A stretch of DNA of 64,000 bases from Megamerina dolium. Lineage: Eukaryota > Arthropoda > Insecta > Diptera > Megamerinidae. This document shows positions 1-11,348 of the stretch, one piece after another; the stretch's first letter is position 1, and the number at the start of each line of letters is the position of its first letter. Location of the stretch: assembly GCA_963854835.1 (NCBI GenBank), contig OY978526.1, positions 74,930,418 to 74,994,417 on the forward strand. Reading direction: 5' to 3'. The notes under the pieces are model-generated. The model worked only from the letters and a program-made list of their open reading frames with translations. It made no database searches and had not been told where the DNA came from. The position numbers were made by a program, and so were the translations under genes.

Positions 1-268
1 CCAAATTGTACATACGGCACTTTGCCTCCACCGCCATCGTCGGCAAATCTTGCAGCTGCCACAACCATGCTGATGCCAACATCAGCGGCAGCATCGCTTC
101 ACAGCAGTTTACTTATCTCTGGACATGGTGCGCCGTCGGGTGCCAAACCGCTGTCTATAGATGCGCTAGGCGGTGTGGCAGGCGGAGGCGGTCGACAGCA
201 TACACCACCACCGCCAGGCGCCTATATGGGTATTTGCTCACCTACCGTTAGTGGGACAATGACAATGG
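1..268 (+). CDS. Internal coding exon of an unrecognised host gene (5' end outside window)
   Basis: Frame 1 is open from the first base of the window to a consensus splice donor (G|GTAAGT, intron starting at 269), so the gene begins upstream. The encoded part is low in complexity: proline runs (PPPP twice), alanine, serine and glycine stretches (GGVAGGGG), and no transmembrane segment or catalytic motif. Such a composition is common in the disordered tails of insect signalling, channel or adhesion proteins, but nothing here names the family. The exon ends with one base of a codon left over (phase 1), and this base joins the next exon to make a glycine codon. An ATG at 22 is internal and need not be a start. 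I do not recognise the gene and give no function. Confidence 0.8.
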
Positions 269-536
269 GTAAGTAATAAATTCCTTTGGTGGTAGTTATT
301 TTTTATTCCTATTTCGTGTTGTTGCGGCTACGTCCGCATTAAAAGCACACGAAAGAGAGCAAAGGGCAGAAAGACAGCGAGAGAGGGAGCGGAGTGAAGA
401 GATAAGCACTTAATATTTTTGCAAATAGAATTTGCAAATATGATTTTCATATTTATGTTTTTTTTTTCTTCTTTGCTTTATCTTTTACTTTTTCTTTTTG
501 CTTTTTGCCTTTTCTTTGATCTAAATCTCATTTCAG
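269..536 (+). other. Intron, 268 bp, phase 1
   Basis: The donor is GTAAGT at 269-274. The acceptor is CAG ending at 536, preceded by a long T-rich polypyrimidine tract (about 455-533). Splicing G268 to G537-T538 restores a GGT glycine codon and keeps both exons in frame. The intron contains an A/G-rich run at about 340-400 with no obvious function. An open frame starting at 419 lies in the intron and is not a separate gene: it is the acceptor-side exon read back through the pyrimidine tract. Confidence 0.85.
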
Positions 537-859
537 GTCCGCATTTGCTGGCGCCATCTGCTTTGAGTTCGGTCTCCCACAGTTCTGCTGGTGCAGTACC
601 CTCATACCTGTCAGGCGCAATAATGGTACCAGGTCATCATCATGGTCATGTTGCAGGCACTTTGCGGCGAACGCTAATACCAACCAGCATGGGCATGTTG
701 AGCACAACGACGCAGCAGCCAAGCGGCAGCGCTGCGGTCTATTCACACGCAATGGCTGGCGCGCTTCCATCGAATTCGGGTATTTACTATGACAGTACTG
801 TGCCACGTAATCTAAATCGCGGCATGTCAGCCGACAATGCACAATATTTCTACGGATGA
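537..859 (+). CDS. Last annotated-type coding exon, ending in TGA at 857-859
   Basis: This exon continues the reading frame of 1-268. With that exon it gives 196 in-window residues before the TGA. The product stays disordered and rich in Ser, Ala, Gly, His (GHHHGH) and Met, then becomes more constrained just before the stop (YYDSTVPRNLNRGMSADNAQ). There is no recognisable domain. The stop is TGA followed by C, and the frame downstream remains open (see next entry). The context therefore suggests either a true C-terminus with a leaky stop or a mutated arginine codon (CGA to TGA). No homologue is recognised. Confidence 0.8.
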
Positions 860-1342
860 CATTCGCTGAATCGCAAAACATCACTTCCAATCGCTATTGC
901 TGTGAGACAACCACCGGTCAGTTTCAATCTAATGCCAATGTCGGCCACAATGGGCACCGCGGCATCCTCGTCAAGACAAAGCATGTGCTCTGGTGGCAGC
1001 GGTAGTCGTGCAGGAACACCTACAGGTGCTTCCAGTATCAATACCATCCCTGAAATACCATCAATTACAGTAACAGGATCGCTAGGACCAACACCGTCGT
1101 CGATATTTGTCAATAAACCGAATGCCTTGAAGATGCCAACATTTCAGGAGGATGAACCAATCAACCAAAGCACATCGGCATCAAACCAGCAACAACAACA
1201 GACAACAAATACTGCCTCTCAACAGCAACAGCATCAGCATCATCAGCATCATTCATCGCATCATCACGACCCATCGACAACTAGTATATGTACTAATGTG
1301 ACGACGGTACCTACATCGATGGGACGTAGTAACTTTTACTAG
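860..1342 (+). CDS. In-frame C-terminal extension beyond TGA (candidate stop-codon readthrough)
   Basis: Exactly in frame with the preceding exon, 160 sense codons follow the TGA before a TAG at 1340-1342. The extension starts HSLNRKTSLPIAIAVRQPPV, which looks like coding sequence, then runs through Ser/Gly-rich sequence (SSSRQSMCSGGSGSRAGTP) and a more constrained stretch (IPEIPSITVTGSLGPTPSSI) to Gln- and His-rich runs (NQQQQQ, HQHHQHH). An open frame of this length with such composition is unexpected in an AT-rich 3' UTR. UGA-C is known as the leakiest stop context in Drosophila readthrough genes. Alternatives are a sequencing or assembly error, a strain-specific nonsense change, or an unseen alternative exon that skips the TGA. 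Confidence 0.65.
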   Translation, partial: HSLNRKTSLPIAIAVRQPPVSFNLMPMSATMGTAASSSRQSMCSGGSGSRAGTPTGASSINTIPEIPSITVTGSLGPTPSSIFVNKPNALKMPTFQEDEPINQSTSASNQQQQQTTNTASQQQQHQHHQHHSSHHHDPSTTSICTNVTTVPTSMGRSNFY

Positions 1343-2020
1343 ATCAATCACATACGTATCATAATCTAACCAAAGTCAGTTGTCAAACGAGAAGATTTTG
1401 TCTTGTCTACATATTTGTAAATAATCTTGAAAGCATTTTTATATAATTACCTGCATAGTTACTTAATTAATACATACACATCCACACATACATACATACA
1501 TACATACACATACATACTAGCAGATATAGAACAAAAAATTAGACAAATTCTATTTGTTTTTATTATATGATAGTCTATTCATAATATGAACTAAAAAAAT
1601 TATTATAAATATAATATGCAATATTGAGAGGCTAAGAAATGAACTGTGAACTCTCGGAGAGAGCCTACAGTAATCGTTTCAAAACGTTTCACATTTGTAC
1701 CACAAATGATTGCGCATAATTGTGTGTGCATGGGTTTTAAATATGTAGTCTATTTAATAAAATATCTAAATACTAGTCTAGTTAAGTATTGGTTAATACA
1801 TTTTTTTTTTAGTTTTGCCTTATGTACAGTTATTATTATAATAATTATTATTATTATTATAATTATTATGTGGAAAAAGAATTGAAACCAAATTGAATGA
1901 AATGCATTAAATACAGGTCAAATCAAACAAAAAGTCCATCCGTCAAAGTCCATTTAATACATATAATACACTCTATATGGTAAGTAGATCATCGATTTGA
2001 AATGAAAAATAAATTAATAA
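1343..2020 (+). promoter_or_regulatory. Probable 3' UTR and polyadenylation region
   Basis: AT-rich sequence follows the TAG. A canonical Pumilio-type UGUAAAUA element lies at 1416-1423. CATA repeats occupy about 1486-1518 and an ATT-type trinucleotide run occupies about 1830-1870. AATAAA signals occur at 1757-1762 and again near 2008-2025, so cleavage after either is possible. The exact 3' end cannot be fixed from sequence alone. Confidence 0.5.
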
Positions 2021-2169
2021 AATAAATTATTTCATATTATTATTAAACATGCTCAAAAAAATTTAGTAAATATTATCAGAATATGGTTTTTTTTTTTTTG
2101 TGCGTAAAAATTTTTATGCAAATATTAAAGAAACGGATTTAGAAACAAAAATATATGGAAAAAGTATTA

Positions 2170-2775
2170 TTAAGCCGGCTGTTGTGCCGAGATTGTGCAA
2201 TTGAATCTAGAAACATAGACTCGCTGTTGATTTCAACAAATCAACCTTTCACTCACCAGCCTGATGAGAATTTTGAATAAAGTTCTCGGACTATTCGGTT
2301 AAAAGGTCCAATTAATTGACAGCAATTAAACGATCATCCGCGTCGTTATCGCATCTTAGTTTGGACCTTAGATTATCTCGAAATAGATGTCAAATTTAGT
2401 CAAAAAACCATCTTTTCTGAAGCAAAATTTTCATATCTGGAGATAACAGATTACAGACTTTTAATGAGCTAAATTTGAAGGCAATGATTTTGACGGTATT
2501 TGGTTTCAGCAAAATGCCATACTAAGGCAACAAACAATCGATATTTTCGCATCATAGCGATATCAATTAACCACATCGGAGCTGTGGTTTAACACGATCC
2601 AGAAACGCTTCAGTTCCATAAGGTGAATATCGACAGAGCTGAGATATGTGCAATAGACCCAGAAATCAACAGACAGGTCTTGTAAAATTCGGTTGACACG
2701 ATGTGTTACTGTGAAGCCAGCCATAGGTAACCATATGAATGAAATCCTGTTTCATGAAACTCGTATTTAGACTAG
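2170..2775 (+). pseudogene. Decayed Tc1/mariner transposase of the DD41D (rosa-like) group
   Basis: Read across frames, the plus strand keeps a recognisable order of transposase pieces. SLTSLMRILNKVLGL (about 2250) resembles the second helix-turn-helix. NDHPRRYRILVWTLDYLE and then FSQKTIFSEAKF (about 2330-2435) match the segment around the first catalytic Asp, whose codon is lost (FSEAKF instead of FSDEAHF-like). DGIWFQQN (about 2493) matches the second catalytic motif, with Asp changed to Asn. Near 2745 NEILFHE resembles the family C-terminus. The stretch carrying the third Asp is missing. Frameshifts and stops make it inactive. No terminal repeats were found. It belongs to the same broad group as the element at 7151-8350 but is much older. 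Confidence 0.65.
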
Positions 2776-5456
2776 CTTTAAGTAAAATTATATGCTATAG
2801 TGAGTTAAGCATTCTCACTGAAAAATAAAAGAGGGGCAAAAAACGTTTCATTTTTCAACATTATCTTAGTCTTAGCCTTCTTCTTCGGTTTCGATTCACC
2901 ATGAGGAGTTCACTGTCTAGATTGTTACTTGGTCTCTGGTGTGTTGATGACGAAACGGCGCAAAAACTCCAAAACTCAGTTGCGTTTAAATTATTGTCAA
3001 TTGTTTAAATCTTTAAGTTCGCATACCTTAACTCGCCGTTCGTCCAATATCATAATATGGATTTCATCAACCATTACCAGCGTGGTGGTCTCAATTGGGC
3101 AATCAGAATGTTCGTTGTCAGAAATAGAAAAAACCGATTGGTTCCTATAGATGGAAGCAAATTTACGAAAAACCAAACAAAAATATGTTTTGAGAAAAAT
3201 TTATTCTCGTCGTTTTGGCAAAGCCTCCAAAAATTGCTCATAAAAACATTTCTAATTAGTTCTTTTTCTCAAGTGCTGATAAATTGGACAGAACTAATAT
3301 TCATACTTAAATGAACAAGTCATTTGGTATTAAGTCCCATCTTGACATATTACCATAATTCCACCACCTAAATCTCTATGGAGTCATTTTCATAATAGAC
3401 GACAAGGTTTTTCCAACTTTTTTTTTTTGATTCAGATGAATTAAACAACGCCCACTTTAGCAAAAAGTTAATACCATTGTGAATTGAACTATCTTTCAAT
3501 TTCATTTTTTTTTTGTGTACGTGTTGTGTACAAAGTATTATATCTTAATTACATGCAAAAGTTGCAACTTGTATATTAATGTGCTACCGCCCAAGCTTCA
3601 GTATCTATACTCTTCATATAAAATAATACAGAAGATAACTTGTATAGAGTACTAAAAACATCGATTTATTACATGCATAAGTATTTCCTATTGAATGTAT
3701 TGTTATGAGAGAGACATACATACATACGTATATATCGTAGTAACAATGAGTGTATGAGTATTTGTCTCTTCCATAGAGATACAGTGAAGTGGCAAAACGT
3801 GCGCACTGAGCTGTGGTAATTGAAATTTAATATGATTTTAATGTACATACATACTGTATTACAATATAATGAAATAATATCACCCACACAATAAATTTCA
3901 TTATTTCTTTAATTACTCAGTACAACATACGAGTTCGAGTAGATGAGTTGCTTGGATTATTTTCTGGATGATCCAATCTCAATGTACTTATATTAAATTT
4001 CTAGGTACCTATGTTCATATTTTTGTTGTTTTTTTTTTCAACATTAATCAACTTTATTCGAATATAATTAAAAAAGAATAAATAAAGAAAACCAAAAAAA
4101 AAAAAGACTTTGGACAATGCTAATTAGAGCCAAAAAAAAACTTAAGGATTGAAAATCTAAAGGCCATAATAATGAAGCAAAGCATTTACAATCGTATTAT
4201 GTTTTCGGCAAATATTTATGTGCGAAAAATATGAAATATTGGAAGGAAAATTATTTTATTTTATTTTTTCCAAGAACTCCCACACAAAAAAAAATATGAC
4301 AAATTTCTGATACTCAAATCGAAAAATCGTACTAAAAATATACAAGTAATCGGTACTCCAGCCATTTGGGAGCTTTGTGACAATAAAATGACATAGATGA
4401 TAAGTTTCCTTAGCAGAGTTAATTGATTTTTTATTTTATATATAAATTTCAAGCATATATCAAATAGAAATGATTCAAAAATATTGAAATAATTTTGTTG
4501 CAAAGTACTTTCTTCCTTCCCTTTTCTCCCTTTCTTCTTAATTATGTTATTTTTGACGACCTTAAAATAAAAATATCCCGATAAGTTACATCTCTGTACA
4601 GTAGACATTATGAAAATAATTGGTAACATTGTCTACAGTTATATTCGCTAATATTTATCGCCATATATATATCGATGCTAACTAAGTACGTAGACCGAGA
4701 AAAATGTCCATAATCAAGAATGGAAAAAATCCAATTTTCTATCTCTTTTTTCTTCGTTTGTCATATCTAATCACTGTGTATATAATTTTTTTTTTCCTGA
4801 GTTCGCAAATTTGATCATCAATGTGTTGACTGTTCTTGTCATCATTATGACAAGGCCATTCTTTTAATGTGATTTTCTATAATACAATTTCACTGATATT
4901 TTAGTTATGACCTTACGAATGTCCAAAATATGTCCATATAAACACTTTCATCGGCATCAATCCCATGATTTTGAATTATTTTTCTTAATATTTCAATATG
5001 TACATATGTATTTGAAATCATGGATGCGGGTTAAAAATCTCATCATTTTCTTTTAGAAGTCTCTAATTGTAAATTATACAGTTATCGTCTAAAAGCACAC
5101 AATTTATTAGTGTATAATTTTAAAAATATTATTACTAAAAGTAACCTTCGTATATACGTCGTATTAAATTTTAAATCAAATTTTTTGTTGTACACTGATT
5201 TTATTAGCTGTTAAATGTATGCTTGTATTGAAGGGAAAAAAGGATCTAAACCAGAAGAAAAAAAGAAGAAAAATTCAAATAACAAATGTTTTAAAGATGT
5301 TTACGTACATTTACTTACATACGTCTTTTACTTCATATTCGTCTTAAGTCTTCGTCTTTTACTTAAGAGCATCACACTCGATTGGAAGCATTAAATTATA
5401 TACCCACATACATTCATACATACGCACTAGATGTACATGCATACAAACTCATACAT

Positions 5457-5502
<46 letters not shown>

Positions 5503-7148
5503 AGAGCCCCAAATGCTTGCTTTCACAGTTTAGTACAATATTTCTATACATATACATTCATACACTTACATGTAAGTGGTGGTATATATTTCAGCCTTTT
5601 ATGGTACAAACTTCCTGTGCTATAATCTTGAAGTATACAATATGTATGCACGTACATAGAGTAGTATATATTGTACAATATAATAGCAGCATGTAATCAC
5701 ATAGCTCAATGTGCACATTATAACCGGTATGGTGATACTCATCCCAGTGGTCACTTATTCCACCCAACAGAAGGCACACTATTTGACATATGTTCAAACA
5801 TGATTCTTAGAAGTTGATAGTAAATGTTTGTAATCTTATGCCAGAATATTGCAGACATTATGGCGTCTTGCAACGAAGAAAATACCAGCTAAACCAAATA
5901 GAAAACTTGTGGCAAGCAAAGGCGCGTTATCGAAGAAAGCACATAATATATAAAAATATCGTATAGATATATTTATGAATGTATGTCGGTACCTACTTGC
6001 TTTAAAATGTACTCGTTTGATTTTTCCTTTTCTATGTATAATTCGTCAATGCAGCCAAGTACTCAAAGAGTAGAATAACATAAGTAAAATATGTTCGAAA
6101 AGTATGTACATAAGCCAAAAATTTATCGTTTCTTAGGGTTATATGAAAATTGAAAAGAATAAGCTTTATTCTCACATTCGATAAATTTCATAATGTCCAT
6201 TAGTTCTGTTGGAATTTTTTCACAGAATGTAATTGCTTCAGGGACATATGTACAATTGTTCTATGATTTCGTTCACTCAATTTACGCATGTTGTTATTCT
6301 AATATTTGACATTTTGAATTGACTTATCAAACATGAATTACGCAGAATATAAATTCAATAAAATTCACCTTTTAATGCCATACATTTTAATTAAACAAGT
6401 CTAATGTATATGTATGCATAGGTGCATTGGGTATTTTGGTTCAAAAATTCTCGTACACAATATCACATAGGGTAAATACGGGTTTGCATACCATTCAATT
6501 CGAATGCGAATGCTAATCAATTGATTCACTAAGCATGATCCATTTTATTCCACATACAATTGCGTACATTATTTAAATTATGTCAATTTATTAGACATTT
6601 ACAAAATGTAATTTTCAATACTTCTTCCATTTATAATATACCATATATTTACTTAGGGTGAATATATATTGGATATTTAAAAGGTGTCTTTGAAAGGAAG
6701 CGCACACAAATTTGTTCGAATTGTCTGACCTTTATTCGGGGGATAATTTCTTAAACAGTTTTTCTATAGTCAAATAAATGAATATTTAACAGAAAGAAAA
6801 TTTATGTCACCATTTGATGAAGAAAATTCGTTTAACACTTATCAGGCTATTGAATATACAACTCTTCGCGTTTTAATGTGCTTTCAGGTATACCATACGA
6901 GTATGAGCGTCATATTTGGTTTGATCATGAGTCGTCCAATAAATAAACACTTTTTTTAACATGTAGCAGCACCTTGAGAGTCTAAAGCAACAAAATGACC
7001 AATTCTTCTTGCAATGTTAAATTCGACTGACTTATCAACACAGGCTCATAGAAGGTTAGTTAGAAGAGGTTTCTCTTACGCTCGGAGAACAAACTATCCA
7101 ATGAGATTCTAACACTTTCTACACGTGCATTTTCATCCAATATATATA
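2776..7148. other. Gene-free AT-rich stretch
   Basis: I see no coding exon, RNA gene or recognisable transposon here. Short open frames (for example 2929-3314, 4261-4629, 5382-5696) have AT-driven composition (Phe, Tyr, Ile, Lys) and no family resemblance. Poly-A and poly-T tracts and scattered CATA/TACA words occur throughout. A GA microsatellite is listed separately. Confidence 0.6.
5462..5501. repeat. (GA)n microsatellite
   Basis: About 40 bp of nearly pure GA dinucleotides with one G interruption. It produces an artificial Arg-Glu repeat in open frames. Runs like this can bind GAGA factor in flies, but nothing else here suggests a promoter. Confidence 0.9.
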
Positions 7149-7150
7149 TA

Positions 7151-8350
7151 AAGGGTTATCCATTTCGCGGTTTCAAAAGTATAGGGCTAGAATTCGACAT
7201 CTGTCAAACTGAGTTGTTAAAACAATTTCTTTCTTTTTCAGTTCAAAGTCTGACTTTTGCGAAAATGGATCGCTTAACTATCGCACAACGCATTAAAATT
7301 TTAAAAACCTACTACAAAAATGGTCATTCTGCCACAGCCACATATCGTGCTTTAAGAGGAGATTATGGTTTACATAATCGTCCAACTACGCAAGCAATTG
7401 GCAAAATTGTGAAGAAATATGAAGAGACTGGATCGGTTACAGATATTGTAAGGCAGATACAGATATTGTATTGCATCATCGTTTCGCTCGTACCACCGAA
7501 AATATCGCTGCTGTAAGTGAAAATGTTGCCGAAGACCCGAATGTGTCGATTCCTCGTCGTTCTCAGGAATTAGCACTGTCTTACGGCACATTATGGCGTA
7601 TTTTGCATTTGGATCTACACCTACATCCATATAAAATCCAGCTCACACAACAACTGAAGCCAGCTGACCATTCACAACGTCGTAGATACGTCGAATGGGT
7701 GCTTGAACAACAGGCGGTGGACGGCGATTTTTCGAACAAAAGTCACTGCTTGGTGCGCTCTTTGGTCCGGAGGTGTGATTGGACCTTACTTCTTCGAAAA
7801 CGACGATGGAACGACTGTCACCGTCAATTCGGAGCGTTATGGTCATATGATAACCGACTTTTTTTTGCCTGCTATTGAAGAATACGACTTAGAGAATATG
7901 TGGTTTCAACAAGACGGTGCCACATGCCACACAACTCGAGCGAATATGGCTTTATTGCAAGAGAAATTTTCTGGCCGCGTAATTTCTCGTCGTGGCGATA
8001 TCAAGTGGCCACCAAGATCATGCGATTTGACACCGCTTGACTTTTTTTTGTGGGGCTACGCGAAAGACCGTGTTTATGCAGATAAACCTTTAACTCTTGA
8101 GCACCTAAAAACCAACATCCGTCACGTTATGGCTGAAATACCGCCCAATATGTGTCAAAAAGTGGTCGAAAATTACCTCAAAAGAATCGATGCTTGCAAC
8201 AATTCGCGTGGTGGTCATTTAAATGATGTAGTATTTCACACATAATGTCAACGTTCAAACTTTATAATAAAAAAGAAATATCATGATAAAAAATATTTTA
8301 TATGTGTTTTATTTACATTTACTTTTGAAACCGAAAAATGGATAACCCTT
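7151..8350 (+). mobile_element. rosa-like DD41D mariner-family transposon, complete ends, internally damaged
   Basis: The 1200-bp element is bounded by near-perfect 31-bp terminal inverted repeats beginning AAGGGTTATCCATTT and ending GGTTTCAAAAGTA (29 of 31 matching). It is flanked by TA at 7149-7150 and 8351-8352, the target duplication expected for Tc1/mariner elements. The transposase frame runs from 7265 to 8245. Well-preserved ends with a broken gene suggest relatively recent, possibly non-autonomous mobility. Confidence 0.92.
7265..8245 (+). pseudogene. DD41D transposase, frameshifted and lacking its first catalytic Asp
   Basis: The start MDRLTIAQRIKILKTYYK at 7265 opens an N-terminal helix-turn-helix. 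Near 7440-7465 an 11-bp word (CAGATATTGTA) is repeated and the frame moves. The second frame carries RRSQELALSYGTLWRILHLD and continues to GDFSNK near 7740. There the sequence jumps to VTAWCALWSGGVIGPYFFE in the first frame, so the intervening block with the FSDEAHF-type first catalytic Asp is deleted. The rest is intact: second Asp in FQQDGATCHTTR and third in SCDLTPLDFFLWGY. There are 41 residues between these two acidic positions, which defines DD41D, the spacing of rosa from Ceratitis rosa. The C-terminus is GGHLNDVVFHT. No active enzyme can be made from this copy. Confidence 0.88.
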
Positions 8351-8352
8351 TA

Positions 8353-9140
8353 CATCATATATATATTATATTTATTCTCTTGAAGGCTGGTATACTATCA
8401 TATAATTTTACTGTCCTATCAGGGTTTTATTTATAACGTTCTGAAGAAATATGACCTAATAACACCAAGTCTATAGAGCACAACAAGTAGTGAATTTTTC
8501 TGGTTATAATGACGTACAAAATGTCTCCTATGGTTTTTAGATCCAGGGCCTAGTTTCAATTCACAGCAAATGGAACATGTTTTATTTTATTTAAGAACAC
8601 GATTTTGCGGTGAACACGGAACATGCCATGTCAATTTTTGCACTATTTGCTCTTTATAGAAAATTAACAAAAATAAGTCCAAAATGCTATGAAGGCTGCT
8701 TAATACACCTAATCGGGCATTACTCTATACTAGACTCCAAAACGCTGATATTTGCTTCCGTGGACATTGTTTTCCATGTGTGAGGATATGTATATTTAAC
8801 ATATTTTACCGTTAGAATATCGCGACCATTTAGGGAGCGCATGGATAAATCAGCATGTCCATATCACTGTCATATGGATTCCATGCTTCTTCTGAATAGA
8901 CGTAAACGTGTATTCCTTAAACTTGATCCATATTTCCTTTCTTGGGCATTATTCTTCATCTTCATACTCTACCGTTGTAAAATTCAGGCTAGGAAACAAA
9001 AGGGTATCTTTGCTGCACTAAAAAAGCATCTCGACATCATGTGGGCAACCGTGCAAGGCAATGAAATTTGACAATCACAGACTTTCTATATTACATCTCG
9101 TTCGACATAACATTCACATAATGACGGTAGGTTCTCTGAT
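8353..9140. other. Gene-free stretch between transposon remnants
   Basis: No supported gene. An open frame at 8841-9071 (76 codons) has no recognisable motif and runs towards the retrotransposon relic that follows. It may be part of that older insertion. Confidence 0.5.
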
Positions 9141-9149
9141 TTCTTACTA

Positions 9150-9430
9150 GGGCCCGTAGCAATATTGCTAGGATTACAGGCCTACTGGTGGATAGATGCA
9201 CATGCTGAGAAACTGCGTATTCTATTTCCCGTCCACTACAGAAGTTGAGGAAACTTAGATGGAGAAGAAACTATTACACATTTCATGGCGAATCTCCAGC
9301 TCCTTCAAAGACAAGACACAGGATTTTGGGAGCATATTTCTACGACAATCTGACAACACAGCAGATATTTGTGTGTCAGCCACCGCAATCAACCACTCAT
9401 ACTTAACATATAGGCGCTGATTGGAACTCC
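9150..9430 (+). pseudogene. 3' coding tail of a non-LTR retrotransposon (Jockey-like), decayed
   Basis: Read across frames, the plus strand gives DAHAEKLRILFPVHYRS, then DGEETITHFM near 9260 and RILGAYFYDNL near 9330. This order matches the zinc-knuckle-like tail after the reverse transcriptase/RNase H region of Jockey-type LINEs (a Cys/His block, then a 'xLG.YFFD.L' motif). The expected Cys residues are mostly lost and several frameshifts occur. Clade assignment is tentative. Confidence 0.5.
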
Positions 9431-9489
9431 TAATCGCTATTCATGCTTCGGTCAATTACTTTCAAGTTCATAAAAAGTATACATTTTTT

Positions 9490-9890
9490 AGGGGAGCCCC
9501 TTAAGGCATAGAGAGAGAGGGTAAGTACATTTGGGGGACGTATTGGGACAGAAGAACCAATTAGTAGTGTTGGACATTCATTTCACATCTGTAGAGGAAA
9601 TTTTGGGGTTTATTAACGGTTTTAAGGCGTAGTTTAGTTCAATTTGCAGGGAAACCACTCAAATGAACAAAAATACGAAGTAAGTATGTGTGGAAAAAAG
9701 TTTGAGTAATAAAAATAAATAGGGGTCAGTTATACATTTTACTCCTCTAACCTATTGAAAAAGTCAATTTTGTACGAGAACCCATCTAAGCGGTAGAGTT
9801 AGGAGGTAAGTGTGTTCAAAAATGTTATGTAGAAAAAATAAAAATAGAACCACTCTATTTAGCTACGAATCTCGGTATTTTCAATGAATT
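9490..9890 (+). repeat. Dispersed degenerate repeat family A, about 2-3 units
   Basis: Recurring landmarks are a GGTAAGTACnTTnGG-like word at about 9519, 9677 and 9800, an 'AATAGGGGTCAGTTATACATTTTAC' type segment (described, not quoted in full elsewhere), and 'CCTCTA..GGAAATT'. The same landmarks occur in six or more other places in the window. Units here are about 125-160 bp and strongly diverged. Confidence 0.55.
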
Positions 9891-10319
9891 TTTCAATTTT
9901 CGTGAAGATCTGCCGATACGGAACATTATGTCGGATAGAAAACTAAAATCTTTGGGTTACTGCCCTATGAACTGATTCTTACCCGCCCACCGGACCGAGG
10001 AGCGCATCCGTCTGAACGCACAGATTGGTGATCTATAACATTAGTATTCCAGACTACTCTGTTAAACCCGCTTGGGTGCAGAGGACAATCTAGTATTCGC
10101 GTCCGCTACAGAAAAAATATTTTCATCAGCTGAAATTTCTCCATTTAACGAAATTTTTCAATGTTTAATCTTTAGTAGCAAGTAGAAACCATTTTAAGAA
10201 CACCTTTTATGTAAATGTAGGACAATGGAACTGGTTCATTGAACAGTTTATATATGAATTGTAATTTTTATTTTTCCAATTTGATAAATGTAACTATTAG
10301 GAGAAGCAAAAATAATAGC

Positions 10320-10361
10320 AATCATCATCATTATCCTCATCATCATCACCATCACCATCAT
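10320..10361. repeat. (CAT)n trinucleotide run
   Basis: Imperfect CAT/CAC triplets, giving an artificial poly-His frame on the plus strand. Confidence 0.85.
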
Positions 10362-10541
10362 AAACACCAGTTTGTAGCGAATAAAAAAAAAACAATAAGG
10401 ATAGCAAAACTGCAGGCAAATCAACACCATTGATTGTACGCAAATACGATAAATGTTACACTCACTTATTCACTACTCACATTCTCGAAAGAAAGTGGTA
10501 GGTAATACATAGAAGTGACAGTAGTTGGGCTTGATGTTGAC

Positions 10542-10729
10542 AATGATGATGAAATATGATGATGATGATGATGATGATAATAATAGAAGTTGATGATGAT
10601 GATGGTGATGAAAGAAAAGAAAACATTTTCATTCTTATTTGACTGTCGGTTGGTGTGTATGTAGTACGATTTGATGACTAGTAGTACTAGTAGTAGTAGT
10701 AGTAACAGTTGTTGTTGTTATTATTATTC
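10542..10729. repeat. Compound (GAT)n / (GTA)n / (GTT)n microsatellites
   Basis: GAT runs fill 10542-10612, then GTA triplets (about 10681-10703) pass into GTT and ATT triplets (to about 10729). Confidence 0.85.
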
Positions 10730-11348
10730 TAAGTCAAACAAAGACATCGCACTCGATTGCGTTCGATTTGTATTTATGTATGTTTTGCTTGTATCTAACA
10801 GATTGTAGTTGAATACTTCATCATTATTGACAGACACAATCAATTGCAGTCCATTAGACTTTTGCAGTTGACTGCAGACGAAAAACGAAAACAAGCAAAC
10901 AAACAAACAAACAGACAAACAAGCAAACGACTAGGTACCTACCGACCGACACAATACAATCAGCCAACAACAGCAATAATAGTAAGTGAATCCCATTGGC
11001 AATAGTCGCAATCGTATGAACGCTACTTTCGGGTTTTATAATCCATCAGGGATGTTGGCGATTTTTACGTTTACGTATGTATGTAGTTAGGTACCCACCT
11101 ATACATACACATGTAGTAAACAAAACATGGGGCAAAAATTTGTTATATAAATAGGTATGTATGTGTGCATTTGATAAAGAAAGAGGAAATTGCTAACAAA
11201 ATATTGTTGAAAATATCATATAGCATCGTAGTATCGATAGAGCATCATGTAATCGTATATCGTATTTCGTATTCCGATTCAATCAATATCAATTGGCAAT
11301 TGGCAAATTTCATGGGACGCGAATGCATGTATTCTCTATACATTTTAT

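Noticed and set aside
419..536. Open frame starting in the intron before the second exon
   Set aside because: It reads back through the polypyrimidine tract and acceptor. The spliced frame explains the coding part better.
528..890. Minus-strand frame opposite the second exon (120 codons), and 850-1113 minus
   Set aside because: Shadow frames of the plus-strand coding sequence, with no recognisable motif.
5382..5696. 104-codon frame with an Arg-Glu repeat
   Set aside because: The repeat comes from the (GA)n microsatellite; the rest is CATA-type sequence.
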